Assembly (NCBI GenBank): GCA_030611765.1
Contig: JAUWPE010000004.1
Span: forward strand, 1 to 46,475
DNA from: Candidatus Cloacimonadota bacterium
GTDB taxonomy: Bacteria; Cloacimonadota; Cloacimonadia; JGIOTU-2
Direction of reading: 5' to 3'
DNA: 46,475 bases
Below the pieces are notes generated by a model, which worked only from the letters and a program-made list of their open reading frames with translations, searched no databases and was not told the DNA's origin. Numbering within the stretch: position 1 is the first letter of the stretch; the number at the start of each line of letters is the position of its first letter. A program made the position numbers and the translations under genes. Below are positions 17,512 to 26,659 of this stretch, in pieces.

Positions 17512-17525
17512 TATGAGGTATTAAG

Positions 17526-18740
17526 GTGCAAATTGCAATAGTTGGAGGTGGAGCGGCCGGTTTCTTTTCGGCAATTACAGCAAAAGAAAATTATCCTGAT
17601 GCCAAAGTTGTCATTTTTGAAAAATCAAAAAAACTCTTGGCAAAGGTTAAAATATCGGGTGGAGGAAGGTGTAATATTACCAACGTTTGCACATCCATAA
17701 AAGAACTATCCGAAGCTTATCCCAGAGGAGAAAAAGCGTTGAAAAAAGCGTTTCGAATCTTTAATACCACACATGCTATGCAGTGGTTTGAGTCCAGGGG
17801 CGTTCCCCTGGTAATTCAGGATGACAATTGTGTTTTTCCTGCATCTCAAAATTCACAAAGTATAATTGATTGTTTTTTAAAACAAACGAAAAAATTAAGA
17901 ATTGAAATTGAAGTTGGGAGAGGAATAAAAGCCATTAAACAGATCGGCGACAAGTTGGAATTGGAATTTATTGAAGGGGATGTTCCATTGAGAACTTTTG
18001 ACAAAGTAATTGTTGCAACAGGCGGCTCTCCGAAAAGAAAGGGGTTGGAATGGCTTGAAAAATTAAATCACAAGATCGAAGATCCTGTTCCTTCATTATT
18101 CACATTCAATATGCCTGCTGAATCGGTTACCGAGTTGATGGGAGTCACGGTAGAAAAAACTTTAGTGAGCATACAAGGAACAAAGCTTAGATACGAAGGT
18201 CCCCTGCTAATTACTCATTGGGGAATGAGCGGTCCGGCGATCTTGAAATTATCGGCTTTTGGAGCGAGATTATTGAGTGAAAAAAGTTATGAATTTAAGA
18301 TTCAGGTGAATTGGGTTAATGTGATTAATAATGATGCTGTTATGGATAAGTTGAAAAGCATTGTTAATGAGCATTCAAATAAAATTTTGTCAAACATAAG
18401 ACCATATTTTTTGCCTGAAAGATTATGGCGTTATTTGCTTGATAAAAGTGATTTTTCAGCAATGAAAACATGGGGGGAGCTCGGAAAGAAGGGGATGAAT
18501 AAATTGGTGAATGTGTTAACCAATGATGTTTATTTTGTGAAAGGGAAAACATCATTTAAAGAAGAGTTTGTTACTTGTGGTGGTGTTAGTCTGGAAAGTA
18601 TCGATTTTAAAACTATGCAAAGCAAGGTGTGCAAAAACCTATATTTTGCAGGCGAAATAATGGACATTGACGGAATTACCGGAGGTTATAATTTTCAAGC
18701 CGCCTGGACAACAGCATTTATAGCAGGTAAACTGAATTAA
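17526..18740 (+). CDS. NAD(P)/FAD-dependent oxidoreductase, HI0933/YhiN (BaiN-like) family
   Basis: MQIAIVGGGAAGFFSAITAKENYPDAKVVIFEKSKKLLAKVKISGGGRCNITN...THWGMSGPAILKLS...YFAGEIMDIDGITGGYNFQAAWTTAFIAG. GTG start. Confidence 0.93.
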   Translation: MQIAIVGGGAAGFFSAITAKENYPDAKVVIFEKSKKLLAKVKISGGGRCNITNVCTSIKELSEAYPRGEKALKKAFRIFNTTHAMQWFESRGVPLVIQDDNCVFPASQNSQSIIDCFLKQTKKLRIEIEVGRGIKAIKQIGDKLELEFIEGDVPLRTFDKVIVATGGSPKRKGLEWLEKLNHKIEDPVPSLFTFNMPAESVTELMGVTVEKTLVSIQGTKLRYEGPLLITHWGMSGPAILKLSAFGARLLSEKSYEFKIQVNWVNVINNDAVMDKLKSIVNEHSNKILSNIRPYFLPERLWRYLLDKSDFSAMKTWGELGKKGMNKLVNVLTNDVYFVKGKTSFKEEFVTCGGVSLESIDFKTMQSKVCKNLYFAGEIMDIDGITGGYNFQAAWTTAFIAGKLN

Positions 18741-19114
18741 CTTAATTTGGATAAGCCAAAACCAGAAATTTTCAACGAACAAAATCTAACAATAAAAAGT
18801 TCATTGTTGTGAGTGTTTGTGAGTTGCTTTAAAATTTTCCGCCAAAAATTACATCCAATTTATTGATAAGATACTAATACTTAAGGATCAATTGCCCCAA
18901 TTGACCGTTATTTGAGACAATCTATCACTTCTGAAATCTCAAATCGGTGTTCTTCAATCTTCAATCAAAATTATTGTAATGAGAAAGGTTGCTTCAGCAT
19001 AGTTGCCTTCATGGAGTGGTCCATGACGACTCAGTAATTATTAAAGGAGCAAACTAGTGATAAGTCAATAGTTAAATGACGTAAATTGAATTTTAACAAA
19101 GTTTGAAACCTCAT

Positions 19115-19151
19115 CCCCCGGTGAAATATTCAGCAAGCTGATTTCACGGGG
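19115..19151. other. Inverted repeat CCCCCgGTGAAAT-attCAGCaaGCTG-ATTTCACGGGG
   Basis: GTGAAAT 19121-19127 / ATTTCAC 19141-19147, extended by C/G runs, with an inner CAGC/GCTG. Confidence 0.6.
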
Positions 19152-19250
19152 TAAACTAACCTTCTCCTATCTGAGTAGAAGGCAATATAAGGAATGTCAA
19201 AATTCAATTACCACTTCCAATCGAAGCTTGACATGACACTGGTAATTGTA

Positions 19251-19302
19251 ACTCAACATTCCGACCTGTTAAGGTGGAGCGAAACGTAGACTAATGTTGA
19301 GT
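19251..19302. other. 10-bp perfect inverted repeat ACTCAACATT...AATGTTGAGT
   Basis: Direct reading; 32-nt intervening segment CCGACCTGTTAAGGTGGAGCGAAACGTAGACT. Confidence 0.7.
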
Positions 19303-19398
19303 ACACAAGATTTGAATCTTGCGTTACAGTACTAAAGAACCAATTTTTTTATAATTTTTTTGTTATAGTTCTTCGGTGTATTGAATTGTTTTATCCTC

Positions 19399-19422
19399 GT
19401 TCCTAAACCCCTGTTGGGGAAC
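19399..19422. repeat. REP-like palindrome copy, degenerate (GTTCCTAAACCCCTGTTGGGGAAC)
   Basis: Matches the 7769-7792 palindrome with a few substitutions. Confidence 0.75.
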
Positions 19423-19446
19423 GATCTTTATTTATATCTACTTTGC

Positions 19447-19551
19447 GTTCCCAAAGAAGGAACAGTTAAATTTGCCCGCCCTGTGTAATTGCTTTGCACC
19501 ACTTCGTGGATTACACAGGGCAAGCATTTAACGTCCTAAAGCTTTGGGAAC
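19447..19551. repeat. Long nested inverted repeat sharing REP-like ends (GTTCCCAAAG...CTTTGGGAAC)
   Basis: Arms GTTCCCAAAG 19447-19456 / CTTTGGGAAC 19542-19551; GTTAAAT 19465-19471 / ATTTAAC 19526-19532; CCCTGTGTAAT 19479-19489 / ATTACACAGGG 19510-19520; inner CAC/GTG. Confidence 0.85.
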
Positions 19552-19563
19552 GAGAGATTGTAA

Positions 19564-22083
19564 TTATTTGGAATAACGAATCGTAACTGTCTGATTTATT
19601 TTCTGTTCTTGTAGCTTTTGCTCAGTGCCATCAAGAAAGGATACTTTTACAGACACATTCTCATTTGACGGAAATCCAAAATACTGTGTCATGCTATGCT
19701 GATTTGTCGTTCCCTTTCCACCCTCGATCTCTCGGATCTGCTTCATGTCATTTTGAATTACTTCTATGCGGGTTCCGATAAGAGGAGTCGTGCCGTTTTT
19801 ATCAACAACTTTCACCTTAAGCCAATTATCCGGAGTACTCTCATTTCTAAACAGATGAATTCCCTCACTGCTGCATACGAGCAGATCAATATCTCCATCA
19901 TTGTCATAATCCGAGAATGCGGCTCCCCATGAGTTGAAGGTGCGCACTCCAGCGAGATACGTTATATCCGTAAAAGTCTTATCTCTATTATTGAGATAGA
20001 GATAACTCCTCCTATTTGGATAGATAGAGGTGATGAATAGATCGAGATAACCATCGCCGTTCACATCACCCCAGGATGGATCGCTGTGGCATTCATCATA
20101 AGTAATTCCTGCAGATTCTCTAATATCGTAGAATTTATTTTTTTTCATATCATTCACAAAGAGCTGTATCATATCGGAAAATTTAATATATCTTGGGTGA
20201 GCAAGATTTGCACAGATCAAGTCCATATCTCCATCGTTATCAAAATCACCCCACTCACTGCCAATTGTATGACCATACCAGCCATTGTCGTATTTTCCTT
20301 CAACGCCAACTTTTTCAGCCACATTTTCAAATTCCCTACCCTTCAAGTTTTTCCAAAGAAAATTCTTATCCAACCGATAGTTTGAAACAAATATATCAAG
20401 AAATCCATCATTATTATAATCTCCCCAGTTCACCCCTCTTCCTGCCTGGTCTTCTTCATAAGGAGGGATGATATTGTAGGAAAACGTAACATTGGTAAAA
20501 GTTCCGTTCCTATTATTCAAGAAAAGGAAGTCCGGTTCTTTGTCATATTCTCCCCCATGCTCATAGTTAGCAATATACAGATCGGGATAAAGGTCGCCAT
20601 TTACGTCGCCCCATCCGGCACCTTCAGTTTGGAGCGTATCAGAGATTGGAGAGAGTGATGTAATATCTTCAAACGTGCCATCCCCTTTATTTTTCCATAA
20701 TCTATCCTCTCTCTCATGCGAGGATGAAGTAGAAAAAATATCGAGAAACCCGTCCCGATCAATATCAGCCCAGAGACCTCCGTTTGTTCTGCTTTCAGAA
20801 ATACCTGCATTCTTACTTACATCAGTAAAAGTCCCATCAGTATTATTTCTCAGCAGCACATTTCCATTTAAAAGGATATCATCAAAACCGTCATTATTAT
20901 AATCGCCCCAGGCAATACGGCTATTCTTATAGGAATCTAAACCGGCTTGTTCGGTTACATCTGTAAAAAGAGGTCCATTGTATTTTGCCCACACGTTCAC
21001 GAACTGACGAAATGCCTTACCACCATCAGACAGGTCATCATATAATTCATACAACAGGGAATCAGCTTGGGCAGTCCACTTGTTACGTTCATCACCCATA
21101 ATAACTGCTTGTAACAAATGATCAAAAGCCGCTGCATCCTGCTCGGTAGTCATCTCGATCTTTCCCATAAGATAAAAATGCTGCGCCAACAACTGGTCTT
21201 CTGGGATTTCGTTCAAAACTTTTAGGGCTTCATCATATTTGTTCTGCTCAAAAATAAGCTCTGCAAGAGTAAATCGATATGTCGCCAACTGCTCAATGCG
21301 GGATTTGTCGCCATAGAAATAATAACTATTTTCCCATTCAGCATTATTAAGCGAATCGATCATTACTTTCATTTTATCTTCATATTCAGATAGCTTCTGC
21401 TTCTTATCCAAATAATAGCGAGCTACAGTATTGAGCATTTTGGGATTATTTGAGTATCTCAGCTCAACAGCTATCAAGGTTGAATCCATTTTTTTTTCAA
21501 CTTCTAAGTTGTCATACGAGTAGAGCAAATACCGCCATGCGAGAGGAGTCCATTTATTATCAGGATATATTATAAGGAATTCTTCCAATTCCTTGGCACG
21601 AGCAGAGTCATCTCTCATGACCGCATAGTCAAAGACCTGCTCCTGTGCATTATCGGTTGTAACTGAACAGTTTGGATAATTTTGGATCAAGGTATCGAGT
21701 ATTGAAACTGCTGAAGAGTCTTCAAGAGTTTTCATAAACAGATATTTAACTTGCATTGAAAGACTATCCTGTAACAAGTTTTTATCAATATAAGCCAGAT
21801 ATTTTTCTTTATCTTTTGTTATGTCATCAGGAAATATATCAGCAACATTATAGAAGAAAAATAATTTCTCATACCCTATCATGCGAGAGGGATTATTCTG
21901 AATATATTTATCTATACTTTTCTTTGCATTATTAAATTGATGAGTACGAATCAATTCATCAATACTATTAAGATCTTTATGAAGTGCCGCTTCTCTAAAT
22001 TGAGGGTCTTCAGTTTTGTGGAAAAAAACACTTGAACAACCAAGAAATAGAAGTATTGCACCAATCAGAAAAATATTTTTCAT
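19564..22083 (-). CDS. Lipoprotein with TPR-like N-terminal region, FG-GAP/VCBS repeats and ASPIC/UnbV-like C-terminus
   Basis: Start MKNIFLIGAILLFLGCSS at 22083; repeated WGDYNNDGFDDILLNGN / WADIDRDGFLDIFS / WGDVNGDLYPDLYIAN / WGDFDNDGDMDLICAN motifs; C-terminal NWLKVKVVDKNGTTPLIGTRIEV. Confidence 0.85.
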   Translation of the reverse strand: MKNIFLIGAILLFLGCSSVFFHKTEDPQFREAALHKDLNSIDELIRTHQFNNAKKSIDKYIQNNPSRMIGYEKLFFFYNVADIFPDDITKDKEKYLAYIDKNLLQDSLSMQVKYLFMKTLEDSSAVSILDTLIQNYPNCSVTTDNAQEQVFDYAVMRDDSARAKELEEFLIIYPDNKWTPLAWRYLLYSYDNLEVEKKMDSTLIAVELRYSNNPKMLNTVARYYLDKKQKLSEYEDKMKVMIDSLNNAEWENSYYFYGDKSRIEQLATYRFTLAELIFEQNKYDEALKVLNEIPEDQLLAQHFYLMGKIEMTTEQDAAAFDHLLQAVIMGDERNKWTAQADSLLYELYDDLSDGGKAFRQFVNVWAKYNGPLFTDVTEQAGLDSYKNSRIAWGDYNNDGFDDILLNGNVLLRNNTDGTFTDVSKNAGISESRTNGGLWADIDRDGFLDIFSTSSSHEREDRLWKNKGDGTFEDITSLSPISDTLQTEGAGWGDVNGDLYPDLYIANYEHGGEYDKEPDFLFLNNRNGTFTNVTFSYNIIPPYEEDQAGRGVNWGDYNNDGFLDIFVSNYRLDKNFLWKNLKGREFENVAEKVGVEGKYDNGWYGHTIGSEWGDFDNDGDMDLICANLAHPRYIKFSDMIQLFVNDMKKNKFYDIRESAGITYDECHSDPSWGDVNGDGYLDLFITSIYPNRRSYLYLNNRDKTFTDITYLAGVRTFNSWGAAFSDYDNDGDIDLLVCSSEGIHLFRNESTPDNWLKVKVVDKNGTTPLIGTRIEVIQNDMKQIREIEGGKGTTNQHSMTQYFGFPSNENVSVKVSFLDGTEQKLQEQKINQTVTIRYSK

Positions 22084-22088
22084 GAGTT

Positions 22089-25049
22089 CTAAAATTCTGC
22101 ATTGAGGGAGAAATAAAACGAAGGTTCTGACTCGAATCCTTTTGTACTTTTCCATGCCCAGTCAAACTTTAGAATAAAGTAACCAAGGTTCATTCGTGTG
22201 CCGATTCCATATCCAATCTTTATAGGATTATCATGAGTGTTTTTAAACTCATCGTAATTATTCCACACCTTTCCTACATCTGCAAAGATCGCACCTCTTA
22301 TGCTTCTCACCCAGATCGGTAACGGAAAGCCAATTTTGAGTTCTTCAATAAAAGGATATCGGAACTCTACACTGCCGATCGCAATGTTGTTTCCAAGATA
22401 TTCGTTATCCAGATAACCGCGAAGATTATAATATCCTCCCATTATGAAATCCTGCTTATCCAGACCGGTACTGAAGCCCAAATTCAGCATTCCTGCAAGC
22501 TGGTAATTACGACTGAAGGCGATATATTTTCGGAAGTCGCCATAGATATTCAAATAGTCATTATTTGACCCAAAACTTTTCTGAACACCTGCCTGTAATC
22601 TCGATCCTTTTATTGGTCCTGTAATTCCCCACAATGCAGTATCGTGAGTGTAAAACAGTGAAGGAGCATAAACCCAGGCATCTCTTGTGTATTTATCCTC
22701 GATGTGCCATTCGTTGTTGTACCAACTATACCATTCAATTTTGTTGTAGAACAGACTATTATAGAGATCGAAGCGATTGAATTTATCAAGCGGGTAGCTG
22801 ACGAGCGTACTCACACCGGTGCTTCTATCCTTCTTCATGCCGTCATAAATAAATCCATGATCGCCGATCCAGTAATTGAAATAGTAGTAGTCATCGACAA
22901 GATTAAAAATGCCGGCGCCATAATCAATGCGTTTCTTGATATAGTAATAGTTCAGAATGATATTGCTTTCAGATAATGATTTATTTACATCTGACATAAT
23001 ATCAATATGATGATCCCCGAGAATGTCGCTTAGGGCGACATATATCTGGGCTGAAACACCATAACCAGTTGAATAAGCAAGACCTCCAAACAAAAAATCG
23101 GGAGTGAATTTGAGTTTGTAATCCTCAACTTCGGGCTCTTTATCCTCCTTATAATCCGGTTTGTTTTCCAGCGTATCTTTCATAAAGAAATAATCGCTGT
23201 CAAAACGCGATTTCTTTGTGATCAGTTTTTCTCTAAGACGATAGAACCTTTTAAATTCCGTTAAATGAAACACTTCATCAAAAGGATTTTCATTAACAGT
23301 CTGGGGTTCTTGATAGGCAATGTAATTGAGACTGTCGAGGGGATTGCTGTATAGATAAAGATCCCAACCCATTTTATAAAAACTTGAAAAGACCATCTCG
23401 GTATTATCTTCACTCACACATGGCGAGAAAGTACCGCTGAATATATTTGTCAATTGGGCAATGGCTTTTTCCTGAAAATCATAAACAAAGATATTAGAAA
23501 CACTGTCTCTATAGGCGCTATAAACAATATTCTGCTGATCTTTCGTCCAGATTGGATACTGGTGATCATAGGATGCATTTGTGATTGCAACAATCGTATC
23601 GGTCATCAGATCATAGGTGAAAATATTATAGTACAGATTTGAAAAAATGAGATGCTCATCCTCCTGCTGAAATGGTTCTTTTATAAATCTTTGGGATGAG
23701 AACACTATCTGTTTTCCGTCCGGTGACCAGCGTGGATAGCGGTCATCAAAACAGTCATCTGTCAATCGGGATACAGTCTTCGTTTTCAAGTCATAAATAT
23801 ATAGATCACTTTGTGCATCTTTAAGACCTACTAAGATTATTTTTCTGCCGTCAGGAGATACATCTATCTCAAAAATGCTGTTAAAATCAAGTGTGAACCT
23901 TTCAAGTTCTTTCCCATCTTTAACTCTCGCTATGACAATATCATCGCCTTTTGATGTTTTGGCGACAAAGGCAAAGCGCTCTCCATCAGAAAAATAGGAA
24001 AGTGAAGTTTTCAGAAAATGAAATCCTTCATATTTATTAGTATATCCACTTGTGATTATTTTCTTTGGTTTATACAATCCGAGGGTAGAGCGTTTGTATA
24101 TTCCGAGAGTGTAATCCTTATTTGAATAATAGAGAATTTGCGTTCCATCCGGTGAAAAGACAGGATCCCAATTTGCATTTGATTCCTTGGGATTATGTTT
24201 TGTAACCTGCTGATATTTGCTGTCTGGAAGTACATTTTTGTCTATGATGCTGCTGTACTTTTTGTATAAATAGTAACTCCACTGATCCTCAAGACTCTTC
24301 ATACTAAAGCCGAAAGTGCGATTGGCTGCCTCATCCACGCTTTTATATATTCTGAAATTATAGAGCAGTTCAATTATACTGTTAGAACCGAACATTTCTT
24401 CCAGAAAGAGCAAAAATGACTCACCTTCACGATAAGCATAATATCCGCCTACATATTCCAACGGAATGAGCTTATCATTTACAATAAGATCACGCAAATA
24501 CATCTCATTGCTTATAGAACCGTGTTCCGACGACCACTCCGGCAATCCTTCAGAGAACCAGAAAGGAAGCGAATAAAAGAGTCCGCTTGTAAAATTTGAA
24601 AAGCTCCCACCCTGCATAGTAAAATACATAAAAACATGACAGAGTTCGTGTACGACTGTAGTCTCAAATAGTTTATAATCTCCATCAAAGGGAACCACAA
24701 CACGATTCTTAATAAATTCAGTAAAACCGCCAACGCCTTCTTCAATTATTTGAAATAATATGTTCGTCTCTTCAAATTCATTATGAGAATTGTAGATGAG
24801 CACAGGAATTTTCTGTGGAAGAGATTGTTCGAACATTTCTTGAAATCTGTAATAGGCATTCTCAACGATCACTGTGGTGATCTGCCCTACAATATCGAGT
24901 CCGGTTTGATAGTATATATCGAAGTGTGTTGTCTTCATAACCGACCATTGCATGTCCGGAAGATTTGTCTTATTCTTTCCAAAATAAGTTGCATGTAAGG
25001 AGCTTGCAATTATCAGCATGACGATCAGTAAAAAAATGATTTTTTTCAT
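22089..25049 (-). CDS. Gluzincin-like metallopeptidase domain + TolB/WD40-like propeller + C-terminal outer-membrane barrel (BamA/Omp85-like) protein
   Basis: Signal peptide; VVHELCHVFMYF (HExxH) with downstream WFSEGLPEWSS; repeats WDPVFSPDGTQILYYS / RYPRWSPDGKQIVFSS / QYPIWTKDQQNIVYSA; C-terminus GGYYNLRGYLDNEYLGNNIAIGSVEFRYPF...FADVGKVWNNY...KIGYGIGTRMNLGYFILKFDWAW. Confidence 0.8.
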   Translation of the reverse strand: MKKIIFLLIVMLIIASSLHATYFGKNKTNLPDMQWSVMKTTHFDIYYQTGLDIVGQITTVIVENAYYRFQEMFEQSLPQKIPVLIYNSHNEFEETNILFQIIEEGVGGFTEFIKNRVVVPFDGDYKLFETTVVHELCHVFMYFTMQGGSFSNFTSGLFYSLPFWFSEGLPEWSSEHGSISNEMYLRDLIVNDKLIPLEYVGGYYAYREGESFLLFLEEMFGSNSIIELLYNFRIYKSVDEAANRTFGFSMKSLEDQWSYYLYKKYSSIIDKNVLPDSKYQQVTKHNPKESNANWDPVFSPDGTQILYYSNKDYTLGIYKRSTLGLYKPKKIITSGYTNKYEGFHFLKTSLSYFSDGERFAFVAKTSKGDDIVIARVKDGKELERFTLDFNSIFEIDVSPDGRKIILVGLKDAQSDLYIYDLKTKTVSRLTDDCFDDRYPRWSPDGKQIVFSSQRFIKEPFQQEDEHLIFSNLYYNIFTYDLMTDTIVAITNASYDHQYPIWTKDQQNIVYSAYRDSVSNIFVYDFQEKAIAQLTNIFSGTFSPCVSEDNTEMVFSSFYKMGWDLYLYSNPLDSLNYIAYQEPQTVNENPFDEVFHLTEFKRFYRLREKLITKKSRFDSDYFFMKDTLENKPDYKEDKEPEVEDYKLKFTPDFLFGGLAYSTGYGVSAQIYVALSDILGDHHIDIMSDVNKSLSESNIILNYYYIKKRIDYGAGIFNLVDDYYYFNYWIGDHGFIYDGMKKDRSTGVSTLVSYPLDKFNRFDLYNSLFYNKIEWYSWYNNEWHIEDKYTRDAWVYAPSLFYTHDTALWGITGPIKGSRLQAGVQKSFGSNNDYLNIYGDFRKYIAFSRNYQLAGMLNLGFSTGLDKQDFIMGGYYNLRGYLDNEYLGNNIAIGSVEFRYPFIEELKIGFPLPIWVRSIRGAIFADVGKVWNNYDEFKNTHDNPIKIGYGIGTRMNLGYFILKFDWAWKSTKGFESEPSFYFSLNAEF

Positions 25050-25062
25050 AGTAAATCCTTAA

Positions 25063-25929
25063 TTAAAAGAGACGGAAATAATACTTGGGATTTTCTCTGA
25101 TATCTGTCAACAGAGAATCAAAGTGTACGATTGTCGCATTAATTTTCTGATAAAGAGAATCATTTGCTGTGAAACGTCCAAGATTGTTATCTTCATTTTC
25201 AAGCTTATTAATAAGCCCCTGCATCTGAGCCAGCATGCTATCAATTTCGGATACTTTATCATCAGCAAAGGTAATGATCCTATCCACCTTCTCATCATTT
25301 TTGCTGATTAGGATATCAAGGTTGGTCACTATACTATTGATACGCTCAAAATCTATAGTAATATCTCTGTTCTTCTCACAAATGTGATTCATATTTAGCA
25401 GCAGTGCATTCAGATTTTGGATCACATCTTTGATGGTTCTAATCTGACCTTTGTCATCGATGAGTTCCTCCAGAGTACCGGAAAGGGCATTGATATTTTT
25501 AATAGTAACACCAATTTGAGATATAGTCTCATTAAATCCTGCATTATAATAACCTTGAATGATTTGCGAAGTATCGAGTGTTTCTGAGGAACTTCCAGGG
25601 TCAATTGAGATTTCCCTTTCCCCCATCATACCGCGTTCCGAGATCACAATGCGAGCATCTTTTTTCAGAGTAATTTCCCTGTTTACAAGAAGTACAGCTT
25701 TTACTCCGTTCTGTTCGAGAGCGATAACTGCTACTTTGCCGGCTCGAACTCCGTGTACAAAAACAGTATTCCCCACATCCAAACCACCAATTTGTGGAAA
25801 TTGCACTGTGATTTCAGCCATATCAGCTTTTTGCTTACTGCCTGTAATCACTAACTTGCCAAAGACTACGACTAGTACCGCAAGTATGATTATTATTCCT
25901 ACGGTTAGTTCACTTTTTTTTGTTTTCAT
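25063..25929 (-). CDS. MlaD/MCE-family substrate-binding protein
   Basis: N-terminal TM and ITVQFPQIGGLDVGNTVFVHGVRAGKVAVIALEQNGVKAVLLVNREITLKKDARIVISERGMMGEREISIDPGSS. Confidence 0.88.
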   Translation of the reverse strand: MKTKKSELTVGIIIILAVLVVVFGKLVITGSKQKADMAEITVQFPQIGGLDVGNTVFVHGVRAGKVAVIALEQNGVKAVLLVNREITLKKDARIVISERGMMGEREISIDPGSSSETLDTSQIIQGYYNAGFNETISQIGVTIKNINALSGTLEELIDDKGQIRTIKDVIQNLNALLLNMNHICEKNRDITIDFERINSIVTNLDILISKNDEKVDRIITFADDKVSEIDSMLAQMQGLINKLENEDNNLGRFTANDSLYQKINATIVHFDSLLTDIRENPKYYFRLF

Positions 25930-25939
25930 AATTTTTTAC

Positions 25940-26659
25940 TCATCTTGAAATAAATTTCTTTATATACGAATTTTCCACTTTGCCGAGATCTTCGACCGAT
26001 CCCTGAAAAATCATACTTCCATCTTTCATTAATGCTACCTTGTCAGCTATCTTGAATACGATACTGATATCATGAGATACGATCAAAGAAGTGGTATGAT
26101 ATACCTTTTTGAAAGTGGAGAACAGTTCAACAATATTGTTCGCTATTATCGGATCAAGACCCGTTGTGGGTTCATCGTAGAGAATATATTCGGGATTTAG
26201 TATCATTGCCCGGGCAAGACTCACTCTTTTCTGCATCCCGAAACTAAGTTCTGCAGGCATCTTTTTCTCCTGACCGGACATACCGACCATTGCGAGCTTT
26301 TCTTCAACCTGCTCCTTGATTTCCTTTTCAGGAAGATCGTGCTGTTCACTAAGAGGAAGCGCCACATTGTCATATACACTGAGCCAGTCAAAGAGTGCTG
26401 AGTTTTGGAAAACCATGGTCATTTTCCGTCTGAACTCATTCCAGCCCTTCCACGAAAGCGTATCGATCCTTTCACCATCACAAAAAATTTCACCTGCATC
26501 GGGCTTAAAAAATCCAATAATGTGCTTGAGCAGAACTGTTTTTCCACAGCCACTTTCGCCGATCACTACTGTAGTTTTATTCTTTTCGATCGTAAGGTCG
26601 ATCCCATTTAAAATGACTGTGCCGTCCAGAGTCTTCTTCAATCCCTTGATCTCAATCAT
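25940..26659 (-). CDS. MlaF-like ABC transporter ATP-binding protein
   Basis: VVIGESGCGKTVLLKHIIGFFKPDAGEI (Walker A), LSFGMQKRVSLARAMILNPEYILYDEPTTGLDPI, typical of the MlaF/MKL family. Confidence 0.9.
   Translation of the reverse strand: MIEIKGLKKTLDGTVILNGIDLTIEKNKTTVVIGESGCGKTVLLKHIIGFFKPDAGEIFCDGERIDTLSWKGWNEFRRKMTMVFQNSALFDWLSVYDNVALPLSEQHDLPEKEIKEQVEEKLAMVGMSGQEKKMPAELSFGMQKRVSLARAMILNPEYILYDEPTTGLDPIIANNIVELFSTFKKVYHTTSLIVSHDISIVFKIADKVALMKDGSMIFQGSVEDLGKVENSYIKKFISR

Noticed and set aside
18784-18827. Possible fourth attC after the flavoprotein gene (ATCTAAC at 18784)
   Set aside because: The RYYYAAC box is perfect, but no matching GTTRRRY box or attC-length bulged stem follows; only a 6-bp AACAAT/ATTGTT hairpin is seen.
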